Source of the DNA: Pseudoalteromonas shioyasakiensis
GTDB lineage: Bacteria > Pseudomonadota > Gammaproteobacteria > Enterobacterales > Alteromonadaceae
NCBI GenBank assembly: GCA_013391845.1
Contig: CP058414.1
Coordinates: forward strand, 446,001 to 510,000
Length of the DNA: 64,000 nt
Reading direction: 5' to 3'
Numbering within the stretch: the stretch's first letter is position 1; each line of letters opens with the position of its first letter. Below are positions 1 through 8,738 of the stretch, in pieces. The notes under the pieces are model-generated. The model was not told where the DNA came from, searched no databases, and saw only the letters and a list, made by a program, of their open reading frames with translations. The position numbers and the translations under genes were made by a program.

Positions 1-3000
1 TTGCTGCCGCTAAATCAACTGATCTCTTGAACTGGGAAATGATTTCGAGTCTTTCAGCTAACGAAGCTGTTAATGAAAGTCCGCTATTTGATTACAACTA
101 CACAGCTGAAATTGCCGAAGGCATCGAATGGACAGACGGTTTCACTGGAAACTGGGCTGCTGATGTTATTCAGGCACCAAATGGCAAGTTTTGGTTCTAC
201 TATAACCACTGTGCACAAGACAACCCAGATACACCGGATGTTGTTGATGAAGTGTGCTGGAATCGCTCTTACCTTGGTTTAGCTGAAGCGGACAATATTG
301 AAGGCCCGTATAAAAACAAAGGCATTTTCTTACGCAGCGGTTATCGCTCAGAAGCAGAATTTACAGCATACCCACTTGATAACGGCCAAACAACATGGAA
401 CGGTGCCGTTGATCCTAATGCCATTGATCCTGCTGCCTTCTACGATGCTGACGGCAAACTTTGGATGGTTTACGGCTCTTACTCTGGCGGTATTTTCGTG
501 CTAGCAATGGACGAAGAAACGGGTATGCCAGAAGCAGGCCAAGGGTATGGTAAAAAGCTAGTAGGCGGTGACTTCCGCGCAATGGAAGGGGCATTTGTAA
601 TGTACAGCCCAGAAAGTGAATACTACTACCTATTCTTCTCAGTTGCAGGGTTTGATCTTAACGGTGGTTACAACATCCGTGTTGCTCGCTCTAAAACACC
701 TGATGGCCCTTACTTAGATAACGCAGGTAATGACATTGCAGCTATAGGCGGCCTAGAAGTCGGCGAAAAACTAATGGGCGGCTTTGAGTACACGCAAGAA
801 CTTGGCGAAACAGCACCAGCGTGGGGCTACCAATCACCAGGCCATAACTCTGCTTACTATGATGAAGCGACAGGTCGTCATATCTTAGTAACGCATACAC
901 GTTTCCCACAAACGTCTACTGAGTTCCCTGAAAATACTGCAGCGCACCAAGTTCGTGTACATGAAATGTTTATTAACTCATTAGGTTGGCCAATGGCTTC
1001 ACCGCAACGTTATGTGCCGCTTGAAGGCGACAACATGGTTGTTGCTGATGAACTTTATGGTTACTACAAATTTATCAACCATGGTAACGATGTAAACACA
1101 GATGCTATTCGTTCAATGCATATTGCATTAAACGAAGATCACTCAGTAACGGGTGATGATCCAGGTATCTGGTACATGATTGATGACTCAAATATTAAAC
1201 TTGAGTTAGATTCTGGTACTTACTTTGGCGTAGCTAAATGGCAATGGGATGATGCAACTAATGCGATGGCGGTCACTGTATCGGCCACATCAAGCGAAGG
1301 TGCTACCATTTGGGCAAGTAAACGTGATGAAATCACAGATACTGCTAACGTACTGGGTACTGTTCAAGAAGCGCTTGATATTAAAACGGAATTATCAATT
1401 GCAGACGAAGGCTATTCATTACCAACAAAAGGTAAAGATGGTGCTGCAATTAACTGGGAAAGTAGTGATGAATACTACATCACCAGTGAAGGCTCTGTAT
1501 TTATTCCAACACCAGACCGCAGCGATAAAGCGGTTACTTTAACGGCTAATATCTCTTTAAATGGCGAGAGCACAACCAAGACTTTTAATGTAAACCTTGA
1601 GGCGCGCCCTGAGTTTAAAAATGCGATTGCACACTATGCGTTTGAAGATTCGTTAAGTGATGGCTTAGGTAACCTTGATGATGCTGGTGTAACAGATAAC
1701 AACCTGTTAAATGTGGGTGCTGGTACAGCTGCATACGCAGAAGGTCAAACAGGTAAAGCCTTTAACTTTGATGGTGCAACCGGCGTACGCTTACCTGATG
1801 AAATCATTAACTCTGACAGTTTTACCGTTTCTTTTTGGTCAAAACCAGACACACTCACTCCTTACACACCACTATTCTTTGCAGCAGAAAATGCCAATCG
1901 TTGGATTAGCTACATACCTGGTGGAGCTGCTCATTTTACCGAAAACCCATTAATTTGGAGTTTTTATCTTGGTGATAATGGTGAAGAGCTATGGAATCAA
2001 ATAGTTCATACGCAAAAAGCAACTCAAAGCGAATGGACTCATGTGGCCATTAGCTATGATGAAGGGATTATGAACTATTACTCGGATGGGGTCTTAGTTG
2101 GCTCTATGCCTCGCCCAGATATGTTCAGCCATGAATCTAGTAACTTTGCTCTGGGTGTGAACTACGGCTGGGATTTACCTTTCCAAGGTCAAATTGATGA
2201 ATTCATTGTATATGACTATGCCCTTAATAGTTTTAATATTAATGCTGCAGCAATGACAAACCAAACCAACCCAGATAACTTCCCTGCATTCATTAAGAGT
2301 GCACTTGATTTAGGTGACTTATCTGCAGTACGTGAAAGCTTTGAGCTACCACGTGTAGGTCCATTCGTGTCTGGTATTAGCTGGACGTCAAACAACGAAG
2401 AGTACTTAAAACCTGTTAATGGCACTGCTGTTGTGACACAACCTAGCGCGTCTGCTGGCGACCAAGTTGTGACATTAACTGCAACCATTAAGTACAAAGA
2501 CTTTACTGATACTAAGTCATTCGATGTAACCTTAAAATCACTTGCGCCTGCTGAATACAGCTTTGAAGGTGACCTAAGTGCATTAAACGGCGCATACGCG
2601 GCAGGTAAATCAACCGGTGGTTTCATCAATAATACAGGCGGTAGCGTGAGCTATGTTGACGGTATTATTGGCCAAGCAGTATTCCTTGAAGGTTCAGGTG
2701 TTCGTCTACCGGATAACCTAATCACTACCAATGACTACTCTGTATCTATGTGGCTTAAACCTGAAAGCTTCACAGATTACACATCCGTATTTTTTGCCGG
2801 AGCAAGTGCTAACGCTTGGTTAAGTTATGTGCCATCTATGGCTGGTACAGGCCTAACTCGTTTATGGGCAAATAACGGGGCCTTCTTCGATAATGCAGAA
2901 CTAGATAGCCGTATTCCTGCAAAAGAGTGGACTCACGTTGCATTCACTGTTGATGGTACCAATGGTGACGTGTTGAAGATGTATGTTAACGGTGAACTAC

Positions 3001-3185
3001 AGCTAGAAACCGGTGGCTTCCCGCGCGTATTCACGGTTCCTGGTGAAACAAATGAGTTTGCACTCGGTGTTAACTACTGGGATACACCTTATAACGGTGC
3101 TATCGATGAACTGAAAATTTTCAACGGTGCGATTAGTGCTGAAGAAATAAAAGCACTCTACGATGCAGCTGCTGCACAAGAGTAA
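1..3185 (+). CDS. GH43 endo-arabinanase-like protein with two Ig-like/LamG units (5' partial)
   Basis: Probably cleaves alpha-1,5-arabinan outside the cell. The frame is open to the left edge (first full codon at base 3), so the true start, signal peptide and first propeller blade with the catalytic base Asp lie upstream; the TTG at 27 is internal. The GH43 five-bladed propeller fills roughly residues 1-330 (counted from that TTG): NAIDPAAFYDADGK carries the second conserved Asp, AMEGAFVMY the likely acid Glu, and GHNSAYYD matches the His motif of arabinanases. A C-terminal beta domain follows (to about 440), then a duplicated pair of atrophied bacterial Ig-like domain plus LamG/concanavalin-like domain (about 445-740 and 755-1045). 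The two LamG copies share a GVRLPD motif. The LamG units are probably carbohydrate-binding. It lies beside the ara genes. Endo-activity is inferred from family, not shown. Confidence 0.85.
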   Translation, partial: AAAKSTDLLNWEMISSLSANEAVNESPLFDYNYTAEIAEGIEWTDGFTGNWAADVIQAPNGKFWFYYNHCAQDNPDTPDVVDEVCWNRSYLGLAEADNIEGPYKNKGIFLRSGYRSEAEFTAYPLDNGQTTWNGAVDPNAIDPAAFYDADGKLWMVYGSYSGGIFVLAMDEETGMPEAGQGYGKKLVGGDFRAMEGAFVMYSPESEYYYLFFSVAGFDLNGGYNIRVARSKTPDGPYLDNAGNDIAAIGGLEVGEKLMGGFEYTQELGETAPAWGYQSPGHNSAYYDEATGRHILVTHTRFPQTSTEFPENTAAHQVRVHEMFINSLGWPMASPQRYVPLEGDNMVVADELYGYYKFINHGNDVNTDAIRSMHIALNEDHSVTGDDPGIWYMIDDSNIKLELDSGTYFGVAKWQWDDATNAMAVTVSATSSEGATIWASKRDEITDTANVLGTVQEALDIKTELSIADEGYSLPTKGKDGAAINWESSDEYYITSEGSVFIPTPDRSDKAVTLTANISLNGESTTKTFNVNLEARPEFKNAIAHYAFEDSLSDGLGNLDDAGVTDNNLLNVGAGTAAYAEGQTGKAFNFDGATGVRLPDEIINSDSFTVSFWSKPDTLTPYTPLFFAAENANRWISYIPGGAAHFTENPLIWSFYLGDNGEELWNQIVHTQKATQSEWTHVAISYDEGIMNYYSDGVLVGSMPRPDMFSHESSNFALGVNYGWDLPFQGQIDEFIVYDYALNSFNINAAAMTNQTNPDNFPAFIKSALDLGDLSAVRESFELPRVGPFVSGISWTSNNEEYLKPVNGTAVVTQPSASAGDQVVTLTATIKYKDFTDTKSFDVTLKSLAPAEYSFEGDLSALNGAYAAGKSTGGFINNTGGSVSYVDGIIGQAVFLEGSGVRLPDNLITTNDYSVSMWLKPESFTDYTSVFFAGASANAWLSYVPSMAGTGLTRLWANNGAFFDNAELDSRIPAKEWTHVAFTVDGTNGDVLKMYVNGELQLETGGFPRVFTVPGETNEFALGVNYWDTPYNGAIDELKIFNGAISAEEIKALYDAAAAQE

Positions 3186-3232
3186 CAAAGTGAGGTGAGC
3201 TGCCTCACCTCAACTATTTGTTGTCTGGAAAG

Positions 3233-3256
3233 GCCGGGTGAAAACCCGGCTTTTTT
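3233..3256 (+). terminator. Rho-independent terminator after the GH43 gene
   Basis: Stem GCCGGGT (3233-3239) and ACCCGGC (3244-3250) with a GAAA tetraloop is followed by six T residues. It lies about 50 bases after the stop of the arabinanase gene. A GTG inside the stem at 3238 opens a long frame but is unlikely to be used as a start. Confidence 0.9.
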
Positions 3257-3315
3257 CTAAAGCTTTAGTACCCCTTGCCGATACGTACATATCATTCACT
3301 TTCATCGCTATCATT

Positions 3316-3735
3316 ATGGCTATTAACTCATTAGCAAGTGCGTTAACTATCTCAAACGCAGATACAGCAAGCGGTAATACCAACCCAAAAGTAGGCTACA
3401 AACTCAGCAACCTAGAGATAAATAAACTCTCTGGTCGTGAAACAGAGCCCGCTCAAAAAGAAGAAATAACTAGCGAACTCCCTGCTCATATCCGCAAAAT
3501 GGTTGAACAGCTAGAAAAGCTTAAAGAGCAACTTGAACTTGCCAAAGAGCAATTAGCCAAACTGCAAGCACTTAAAAACCAAGAAGATGAAGCTGTAAAA
3601 GTGCAAGTTGAAACGCAGACCAAAATGGTCATGGAAATTCAAACGCAAATAATGACTCTTAGCCAATCAATTAGCGACGCGCTAAAAGAAGCAGGTATTA
3701 GCGACCCAGGAGTGCTAATGAGTGTGTTGGTTTGA
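3316..3735 (+). CDS. Small coiled-coil protein of unknown function
   Basis: About 139 residues if translation starts at the ATG at 3316. The frame opens further upstream at a GTG inside the preceding terminator hairpin, which is an implausible start. No good Shine-Dalgarno precedes 3316, so the start is uncertain. Residues about 55-125 form a Glu/Lys/Gln/Leu-rich coiled coil (VEQLEKLKEQLELAKEQLAK), similar in character to FlxA-like proteins. No catalytic motif is visible. A signal peptide is not convincing from the 3316 start, although the stretch upstream of it is hydrophobic. Function unknown; the gene call itself is moderately sure because of the strong heptad pattern. Confidence 0.5.
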   Translation: MAINSLASALTISNADTASGNTNPKVGYKLSNLEINKLSGRETEPAQKEEITSELPAHIRKMVEQLEKLKEQLELAKEQLAKLQALKNQEDEAVKVQVETQTKMVMEIQTQIMTLSQSISDALKEAGISDPGVLMSVLV

Positions 3736-4156
3736 TGGAAGCTGTAAGTTTTGAGCTATAAGCTTTACGTCTCAAGCTTTACTCTTGTCGCTTTCCCCTC
3801 GCTTATTTCTCCCATAAAACCCAAAAAAGGGTCAAAAACCCAGTAACTATGCGGGCTCTGAAATATCGAGCACGCAAATACGAAACTTCCTTAGCAGTAA
3901 AAATAAGCGTTATTTATGGTCATTGTCGTTACATTTAGCAGCTGTTAACACGACTTTTTTTGCTCAACAAATCAACAGTATAAACTTAATAATTTAATCT
4001 ACATCGCCACTGTGAGGACTCAGTTGCAAAGATCGTTCAAATAAAAAACAACACTTAAATCTCACCAAAACACCTTTACTAACACTTTTTTAGTATAGAA
4101 ATTAACCAACTCATTCGTATTATGAATTCACCCTATGAACGAAGTGAGGGCGTCTT
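3736..4156. other. Non-coding stretch before the DUF4019 pair
   Basis: No credible ORF. The first 60 bases (GAAGCTGTAAG..., then CTTTACTCTTG) are a degenerate piece of the AGCT-rich repeat also seen near 5390-5437. The rest is AT-rich and probably holds the promoter of the gene at 4157, which has GTGAGGG as ribosome binding site just upstream of the ATG. Confidence 0.5.
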
Positions 4157-4591
4157 ATGCGTCAAATTTTATTACTTTCTGTAAATGGATTTACGCTACA
4201 AAAACTATTTTTACTGACATCATTATTGGTTTGTTTATTTGCCAATGCTGAAGAGGAAAACCCTATTGCAACTGCCAGAGCATGGTTAAACTTGGTTGAT
4301 TCGGGTGAGTACCACGAGAGCTGGCAGCAAGCTGATCAGGTCTTTCAAAGCACCACGCCCAAAGCTCGCTGGCAAACTGCCTTAAATCAAATACGCGTTC
4401 CTTTAGGCCGAGTTATGTCTCGCACCTATTTTGGCACAGCAAAATATGACTCATTACCCGGTCTGCCAAATGGTGAGTATTTAGTGGTCAAGTTTCAAAC
4501 CGAGTTCATGAATAAAGAAGCTGTGATTGAAACGCTAAGTCTTAGTAAAGCTGCTGACGGCTGGCATCCGCTGGGTTACTTGATCAATTAG
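4157..4591 (+). CDS. DUF4019 family exported protein, copy 1
   Basis: 144 residues with an N-terminal signal peptide that likely ends at ANA|EE (near residue 32). The remainder matches the DUF4019 pattern: ARAWLNLVDSGEYHESW, a central Q.RVPLG motif, YDSLPG and a C-terminal FMNKE.VIETL.L plus LGYLIN. Family function is unknown; members are small periplasmic or secreted proteins. It has a closely similar neighbour at 4765, so this is a tandem duplication with its own promoter space between the copies (173 bases). Confidence 0.75.
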   Translation: MRQILLLSVNGFTLQKLFLLTSLLVCLFANAEEENPIATARAWLNLVDSGEYHESWQQADQVFQSTTPKARWQTALNQIRVPLGRVMSRTYFGTAKYDSLPGLPNGEYLVVKFQTEFMNKEAVIETLSLSKAADGWHPLGYLIN

Positions 4592-4764
4592 TTTAAAACA
4601 GTACAAAGCACCTTGAGCTATGTGCTGTAAGATTTATCGGCAGTCAAAATGCTTATCTGCGGGAAAATAAACCGCACAATTGATGAATAGTATTTATTGT
4701 TCGTCGCCGTAACATAAAAACACTTCAAGACGAATTCAATAAACAACAAGTAAATGGAATTGCT

Positions 4765-5160
4765 ATGAGAAAAACGCTCTTATTGATCACTTTTTTAAGC
4801 TGCTTTTGTGCAAACGCTGAAGAACTCGAGGTTATAAATCGCGCTAAAAGCTGGCTCGTATTAATTGATAATGGTCAGTATCAGCAAAGCTGGCAGCAAA
4901 CAGACTCATTGTTTAAACAAGCAATGCCGCAAAGTAACTGGAGTAACGTGTTAAAACAAGTTCGTGTCCCACTTGGCAAAGTGATTTTACGTAAGAATTT
5001 AAGCCTGATGAAGTACGATTCTTTACCCGGAACACCTGATGGCGAATACGTGATCATTCAATTTCAAAGCCAGTTCATGAATAAAGAGCAAGCGGTTGAA
5101 ACAATTAGCCTAAGTAAAAATAGTGGCCAGTGGCAACCCATAGGTTATTTTATTAATTAG
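4765..5160 (+). CDS. DUF4019 family exported protein, copy 2
   Basis: 131 residues, signal peptide ending at about ANA|EE, then the same DUF4019 pattern as the gene at 4157: SWLVLIDNGQYQQSW, KQVRVPLGK, KYDSLPGTPDGEY, FMNKEQAVETISLSK, IGYFIN. It is shorter at the N-terminus than copy 1, whose extra residues precede the hydrophobic core. The copies have diverged through much of their length, so the duplication is not recent. Function unknown. Confidence 0.75.
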   Translation: MRKTLLLITFLSCFCANAEELEVINRAKSWLVLIDNGQYQQSWQQTDSLFKQAMPQSNWSNVLKQVRVPLGKVILRKNLSLMKYDSLPGTPDGEYVIIQFQSQFMNKEQAVETISLSKNSGQWQPIGYFIN

Positions 5161-5170
5161 GGGTTATATT

Positions 5171-5226
5171 TAGGTTTTAGGTTCTAGGTTCTAGGTTCTA
5201 GGTTCTAGGTTCTAGGTTCTAGGATT
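5171..5226. repeat. Heptamer tandem array TAGGTTC
   Basis: Six exact units of TAGGTTC at 5178-5219, flanked by one degenerate unit on each side (TAGGTTT at 5171, TAGGATT at 5220). A related array (TAGGCTC) lies at 62735-62767, also directly beside an inverted REP-like pair. Confidence 0.9.
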
Positions 5227-5229
5227 GCA

Positions 5230-5296
5230 TTGTAGAACGGCTTTAGCCGTGAAGATTATGTGATGGACAAAATTCTGCACTAAAGTTCCTCCTACG
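5230..5296. repeat. Inverted REP-like pair (REPIN-like), copy 1
   Basis: The left arm starts TTGTAG and contains the perfect hairpin ACGGCTTTAGCCGT (5237-5250). The right arm, read on the minus strand, starts CGTAGGAGGAAC. The GTAG head plus GGCTTTAGCC stem is the hallmark of GTAG-class REP elements of gammaproteobacteria. Total 67 bases, against 69 for the copy at 62777. Confidence 0.7.
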
Positions 5297-5437
5297 TGGG
5301 GTTTTATATGCAATGCAGAGGCATGAGAAGGTTTTGATGGATTATGTTGGGTTTCGCTTCGCTCAAAACAACCGCACCGCTCAGCTTGGAACTTTACTCT
5401 CGTTAACTTTACTCTTGCTAACTTGCAGCTTTCAGCC
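5297..5437. repeat. Tail of composite repeat module, copy 1
   Basis: Gene-free. It contains a TTTCGCTTCGCTCAAAAC segment, then CACCGCTCAGCT (5375-5386), which recurs at 62885-62896, and AGCTTTCAGCC at the end (about 5427-5437), which recurs in inverted form in the right-end cassette. With the heptamer array and REP pair it forms one module of about 267 bases. Confidence 0.55.
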
Positions 5438-5470
5438 ACAAAAAAAGCCACTCATAAATGAAGTGGCTTT
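5438..5470 (-). terminator. Terminator of the galM-GH43 operon
   Basis: Read on the minus strand: stem AAAGCCACT / AGTGGCTTT (plus-strand arms 5444-5452 and 5462-5470) followed by a run of T. It lies about 27 bases beyond the stop of the GH43-ricin gene. Confidence 0.85.
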
Positions 5471-5496
5471 GGTTGAGTCGATTTTTTACTTATAAC

Positions 5497-7443
5497 TTAA
5501 TTTGGTTCACGCAGATGGAACACTTGGCACTTGTTACCTAAATCAGGTTGTTGTGCGAAGTTAGTGTTTTCAGCTAAACCACAGTTACTTAAACCAAGCG
5601 CTTGTTTTGTGTAGCGGTTGATTAGCATCACGCCACCGCCTTCTACCGGAGCAATACGCCACTGTGCTGTTTTCGCCGTACAAGAAGCCATTTCTACGTT
5701 GGCACCAGGTACTAAGGCGTTATCAGCTACCGCAGCACAGAACTCGCTGTCAGCGCTTTGTTTAAGGCTCACATAACCTGTATCTGTTGGTGTGAAGAAC
5801 CATTGTTGTGCATCTTTATGCGTATAGGCTTGTTGCTCAACATTGGTACCCACTTTATCCGTACCGGCCACACTAAGTGCTTTACCGCTTTGTTGGCTTA
5901 ATACTACAACACTACCCATAGGGCGTAATTGCCAGTCGCCACACGCTGTTGCGTCGCTTTGCTGTAAAACTGCTTGGTTTTGTGCAGCAGAACAGCCCGC
6001 AACCGCTAATGGCTTGCCTGTGTAACGGTTAGTAATAGATACATTACCATCTGTGCTTGGTGCTACTTTCCATTGCTGGCAGAAGTTATTGCGCCATGCT
6101 GCAGATTGCACTTTAGCGTTATCGGCATCATTACAGCTTTCAAGCTCTAAAAACTTGCTATCTTCACGGTTAGCTAAACGAACAAAACCATCTGTTGTTG
6201 CATCAATAACCCATTGACCATTGGTGCTCGCACACTGACGTTGCACAGCACGTGCATCTTGTGGATCAGCTGCAATATCTAAACATAAGCCGCTTGTTGC
6301 ATTCACTAATTGGTAGCGCTGACCTTGCACTCGTGTTACCAGTGGACCGTATTCACCTGATGGCGGTGCTACTTCAACGCCTGGTGTTAATGGTTTACCA
6401 AAGCTTGGCGTGCCATCGTCATTCCAAGTAAATTTTTGTGCGCGTAATGAGCGAGTCGCACTACAACCGTGCTCTACCGAATCATTACCGTGATAAACTA
6501 ACCAATCTTCTGTGCCGTCTGGCGATGTGAAAAAGCCATTGTGGCCAGGGCCAAACACTTCTTCTGTACGCTCAAATACTGGCTTGTCGTATTTTTTCCA
6601 GCTGCTCGCTTTAAGCGGATCGTCACCAACAAGCTCAAGCATACCTAGTTTGTAATCTGGCGTATTACAGAAGCTTGCTGAGTACGTCATAAACGTACGG
6701 CCATTGTGCTGTAAAATTTCAGCGCCTTCAGTTACTTTACGACCACTGATTTCCCAATCTAGCTCAGGACGCGTGATCACCGTATGCGGTGAGTTCTCTT
6801 TCAGTGTCCATGGGTTTTCCATTTCAGCAATAATGTTTAATTGCTGATCGCCTTGCCATTGTGAGTAGATCACATATAGCTTGTCTTTATACGTTAGGTA
6901 GTTACCGTCGATGTTCCATACGTTAGGCATTAATGCGCCCTTGTATTCATATGGGCCCATAGGATCATCACCAGCACTTTCTAATACATTTAAGTGTTGG
7001 TTATCTAGAGTGCCATCAGTACCAGCTGTGTACATCATGTACCAACGGTAACCGTTTGGCCCTTTTAGACGATGGAATTCAAACGCCCAGAAGTTACAAC
7101 AACGCTCAGGGTTTGAATCAGACCAAACATTGACAGGGGTTGCATCAGCAAGGCCAGCTAGTGTTGGTGATTTACGCATCACTAACTCAGATGTCCATGT
7201 TGTTGTGGTCAGGTAATAGTTACCATCCCAGTACTCAAGCCATGGATCGGCGCCATTTGGAAAAAGTGGATTGGTAAAAATACCATTATCTTGGATTGGT
7301 GCTTTTGCTGCGGCTGCGACATCTGCTTTGGCTGTGTTGTCTTCAGCCGTAGTCTGACAGCCCGTCAGAGCACCAAACGACAAGGCAAATAGGCTAGCTA
7401 AACCAGCCTTTTGCATTGCGCTTTTAAGCTTTGTTGTTTTCAC
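5497..7443 (-). CDS. GH43 alpha-L-arabinofuranosidase-like lipoprotein with ricin-type lectin domain
   Basis: 648 residues, GTG start with AAGGA ribosome site. The signal peptide ends in the lipobox LTGC (Cys29), so it is probably membrane-anchored. The GH43 propeller covers about 55-355: NGADPWLEY carries the likely base Asp66, NVWNIDGNYLTY the second Asp, and VTEGAEIL the likely acid Glu. About 365-645 is a ricin B-type lectin region with repeated Q-x-W-like motifs (QQWKV, QQWFF), perhaps two trefoils. The arrangement recalls GH43_26 exo-arabinofuranosidases, so release of arabinose from arabino-oligosaccharides is the likely job; the exact subfamily is an inference. Last gene of a two-gene operon, 12 bases after galM. 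Confidence 0.85.
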   Translation of the reverse strand: MKTTKLKSAMQKAGLASLFALSFGALTGCQTTAEDNTAKADVAAAAKAPIQDNGIFTNPLFPNGADPWLEYWDGNYYLTTTTWTSELVMRKSPTLAGLADATPVNVWSDSNPERCCNFWAFEFHRLKGPNGYRWYMMYTAGTDGTLDNQHLNVLESAGDDPMGPYEYKGALMPNVWNIDGNYLTYKDKLYVIYSQWQGDQQLNIIAEMENPWTLKENSPHTVITRPELDWEISGRKVTEGAEILQHNGRTFMTYSASFCNTPDYKLGMLELVGDDPLKASSWKKYDKPVFERTEEVFGPGHNGFFTSPDGTEDWLVYHGNDSVEHGCSATRSLRAQKFTWNDDGTPSFGKPLTPGVEVAPPSGEYGPLVTRVQGQRYQLVNATSGLCLDIAADPQDARAVQRQCASTNGQWVIDATTDGFVRLANREDSKFLELESCNDADNAKVQSAAWRNNFCQQWKVAPSTDGNVSITNRYTGKPLAVAGCSAAQNQAVLQQSDATACGDWQLRPMGSVVVLSQQSGKALSVAGTDKVGTNVEQQAYTHKDAQQWFFTPTDTGYVSLKQSADSEFCAAVADNALVPGANVEMASCTAKTAQWRIAPVEGGGVMLINRYTKQALGLSNCGLAENTNFAQQPDLGNKCQVFHLREPN

Positions 7444-7455
7444 GATTGTGTTCCT

Positions 7456-8667
7456 TTATTTTGTACCAAATTCGTACACGATGCGTGTTGAATACACTTC
7501 ACCCGGTAATAATGTTGTGCTTGGGAACGTTGGCTGATTTGGTGCATCAGGGAAATGCTGTGGCTCTAAACAAAAACCACTTCTAAAATTATGCACTAAG
7601 CCAGACGCTTGCACAGTACTACCGTCTAAGAAGTTACCTGAATAAAACTGTACTGCAGGCTCTTCTGTGTAAACTGTTAACGTACGGCCAGAGTTTGCTT
7701 CGTAAACCGTAGCAGCTTCAATAAGCTCATTGCTTGGCGTGTCTTTAAGCACAAAGTTATGGTCATAACCTTTACCAAGTTTCAGTTGTTCGTTGCTTGC
7801 TTTGATATCTTGACCGATTGCTTTAGCTGTACGGAAGTCAAACGGTGTGCCAGCCACATCCATCACCTCACCAGTTGGGATCAAGCCGCCATCCACAGGC
7901 GTAATTGCTTTTGCGTTAATTTGCATTTGGTGATCAAGAATGTCGCCTTTACCCGCTAGGTTGAAGTAGCTGTGCTGTGTCATATTGATGATGGTAGGCT
8001 TGCTTGTTGTAGCAATAAACTGCATATCTAGCGTGTTGTTGTTCGTTAGCGTGTAAGTCACTTCTGTCGTCACTTCACCCGGGTAACCTTGGTCGCCATC
8101 AGGGCTCACTAAGCTTAAGGTAACACCTGCGCTGTTTTGCGTCGTGAACGGTGTCATGTTCCACACTTTTTTATCGAAACCTTGCACACCACCGTGTAAA
8201 TGGTTGTCACCATCGTTGGTTGCTAATTGGTATTCAGTGCCATTTAACGTGAATTTACCGTTTGCGATACGGTTACCAAAACGACCGATGATTGCACCGT
8301 AGTAAGTTGTCGCTTTTGTGTACGCTTCTAGGTTATCTAAACCGAGAACAATATTACCCATTTCACCTTTTGCATCAGGTGTTTCAATACGCGTGATAAT
8401 GCCGCCGTAGTTGATTACATCAACACTAATACCATTGCTGTTAGTCAGCGTTACTTGATTAACTGGCGTTTGATCAGCGAGTACGCCATAGGCCGTCATT
8501 GATGCTGAAGGGGAAGTAGTCATATTGTCTCCTTGATGAGCACAAGCTGGTGTAAGGGCAATCCCACATGTCACCAACAATGCATAAAGCCCGCGCGACT
8601 TTTTCGTGTTCGAACTGGCTGTTTGATGAGTTGTTTTTAAACCTTGGAAAACACATTGCAATGACAT
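7456..8667 (-). CDS. galM: Exported aldose 1-epimerase (mutarotase)
   Basis: 403 residues. Interconverts alpha and beta anomers of aldoses, here probably arabinose. The GalM core spans about 58-400: FGNRIANGKF, DGDNHLHGG with a catalytic His, TQHSYFNLAG with the second His, and the C-terminal GFCLEPQHFPDAPNQP with the catalytic Glu. Unlike cytosolic GalM it has a basic N-region and a hydrophobic segment (about 26-40), followed by PACA|HQG. This may be a signal peptidase I site or a weak lipobox at Cys42, so the enzyme should act outside the cytoplasm. AAGGTT precedes the ATG. A 25-base palindrome at 8687-8711 sits in its promoter. Confidence 0.9.
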   Translation of the reverse strand: MSLQCVFQGLKTTHQTASSNTKKSRGLYALLVTCGIALTPACAHQGDNMTTSPSASMTAYGVLADQTPVNQVTLTNSNGISVDVINYGGIITRIETPDAKGEMGNIVLGLDNLEAYTKATTYYGAIIGRFGNRIANGKFTLNGTEYQLATNDGDNHLHGGVQGFDKKVWNMTPFTTQNSAGVTLSLVSPDGDQGYPGEVTTEVTYTLTNNNTLDMQFIATTSKPTIINMTQHSYFNLAGKGDILDHQMQINAKAITPVDGGLIPTGEVMDVAGTPFDFRTAKAIGQDIKASNEQLKLGKGYDHNFVLKDTPSNELIEAATVYEANSGRTLTVYTEEPAVQFYSGNFLDGSTVQASGLVHNFRSGFCLEPQHFPDAPNQPTFPSTTLLPGEVYSTRIVYEFGTK

Positions 8668-8686
8668 ATGAATAACCTTTTTGTAA

Positions 8687-8711
8687 TTGTATTTATAGTT
8701 TTATAATACAA
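8687..8711. promoter_or_regulatory. Candidate arabinose-regulator operator upstream of galM
   Basis: Inverted repeat TTGTATT (8687-8693) and AATACAA (8705-8711) with an 11-base AT-rich spacer, 20 bases before the galM start. The same 25-base architecture (TTGTATG, 11 bases, AATACCA) occurs upstream of araB at 13377-13401. The regulator itself is not in the window. Confidence 0.5.
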
Positions 8712-8738
8712 ATAAGGGTGCCATTGCAAATTTAATCG

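Noticed and set aside
2216..2629. 137-codon antisense frame inside the GH43 gene
   Set aside because: It overlaps clear Ig/LamG coding sequence and has no ribosome site.
3238..3315. Upstream extension of the coiled-coil protein starting at GTG 3238
   Set aside because: The GTG lies inside the stem of the preceding terminator, so a start there is implausible; the ATG at 3316 was used with reservation.
5178..5219. Heptamer array as a CRISPR
   Set aside because: Units are 7 bases with no spacers and no cas genes; it is a simple tandem repeat.
5212..5495. Short ORFs on both strands over the repeat module
   Set aside because: They only read through repeat DNA and the operon terminator; no protein-like features.
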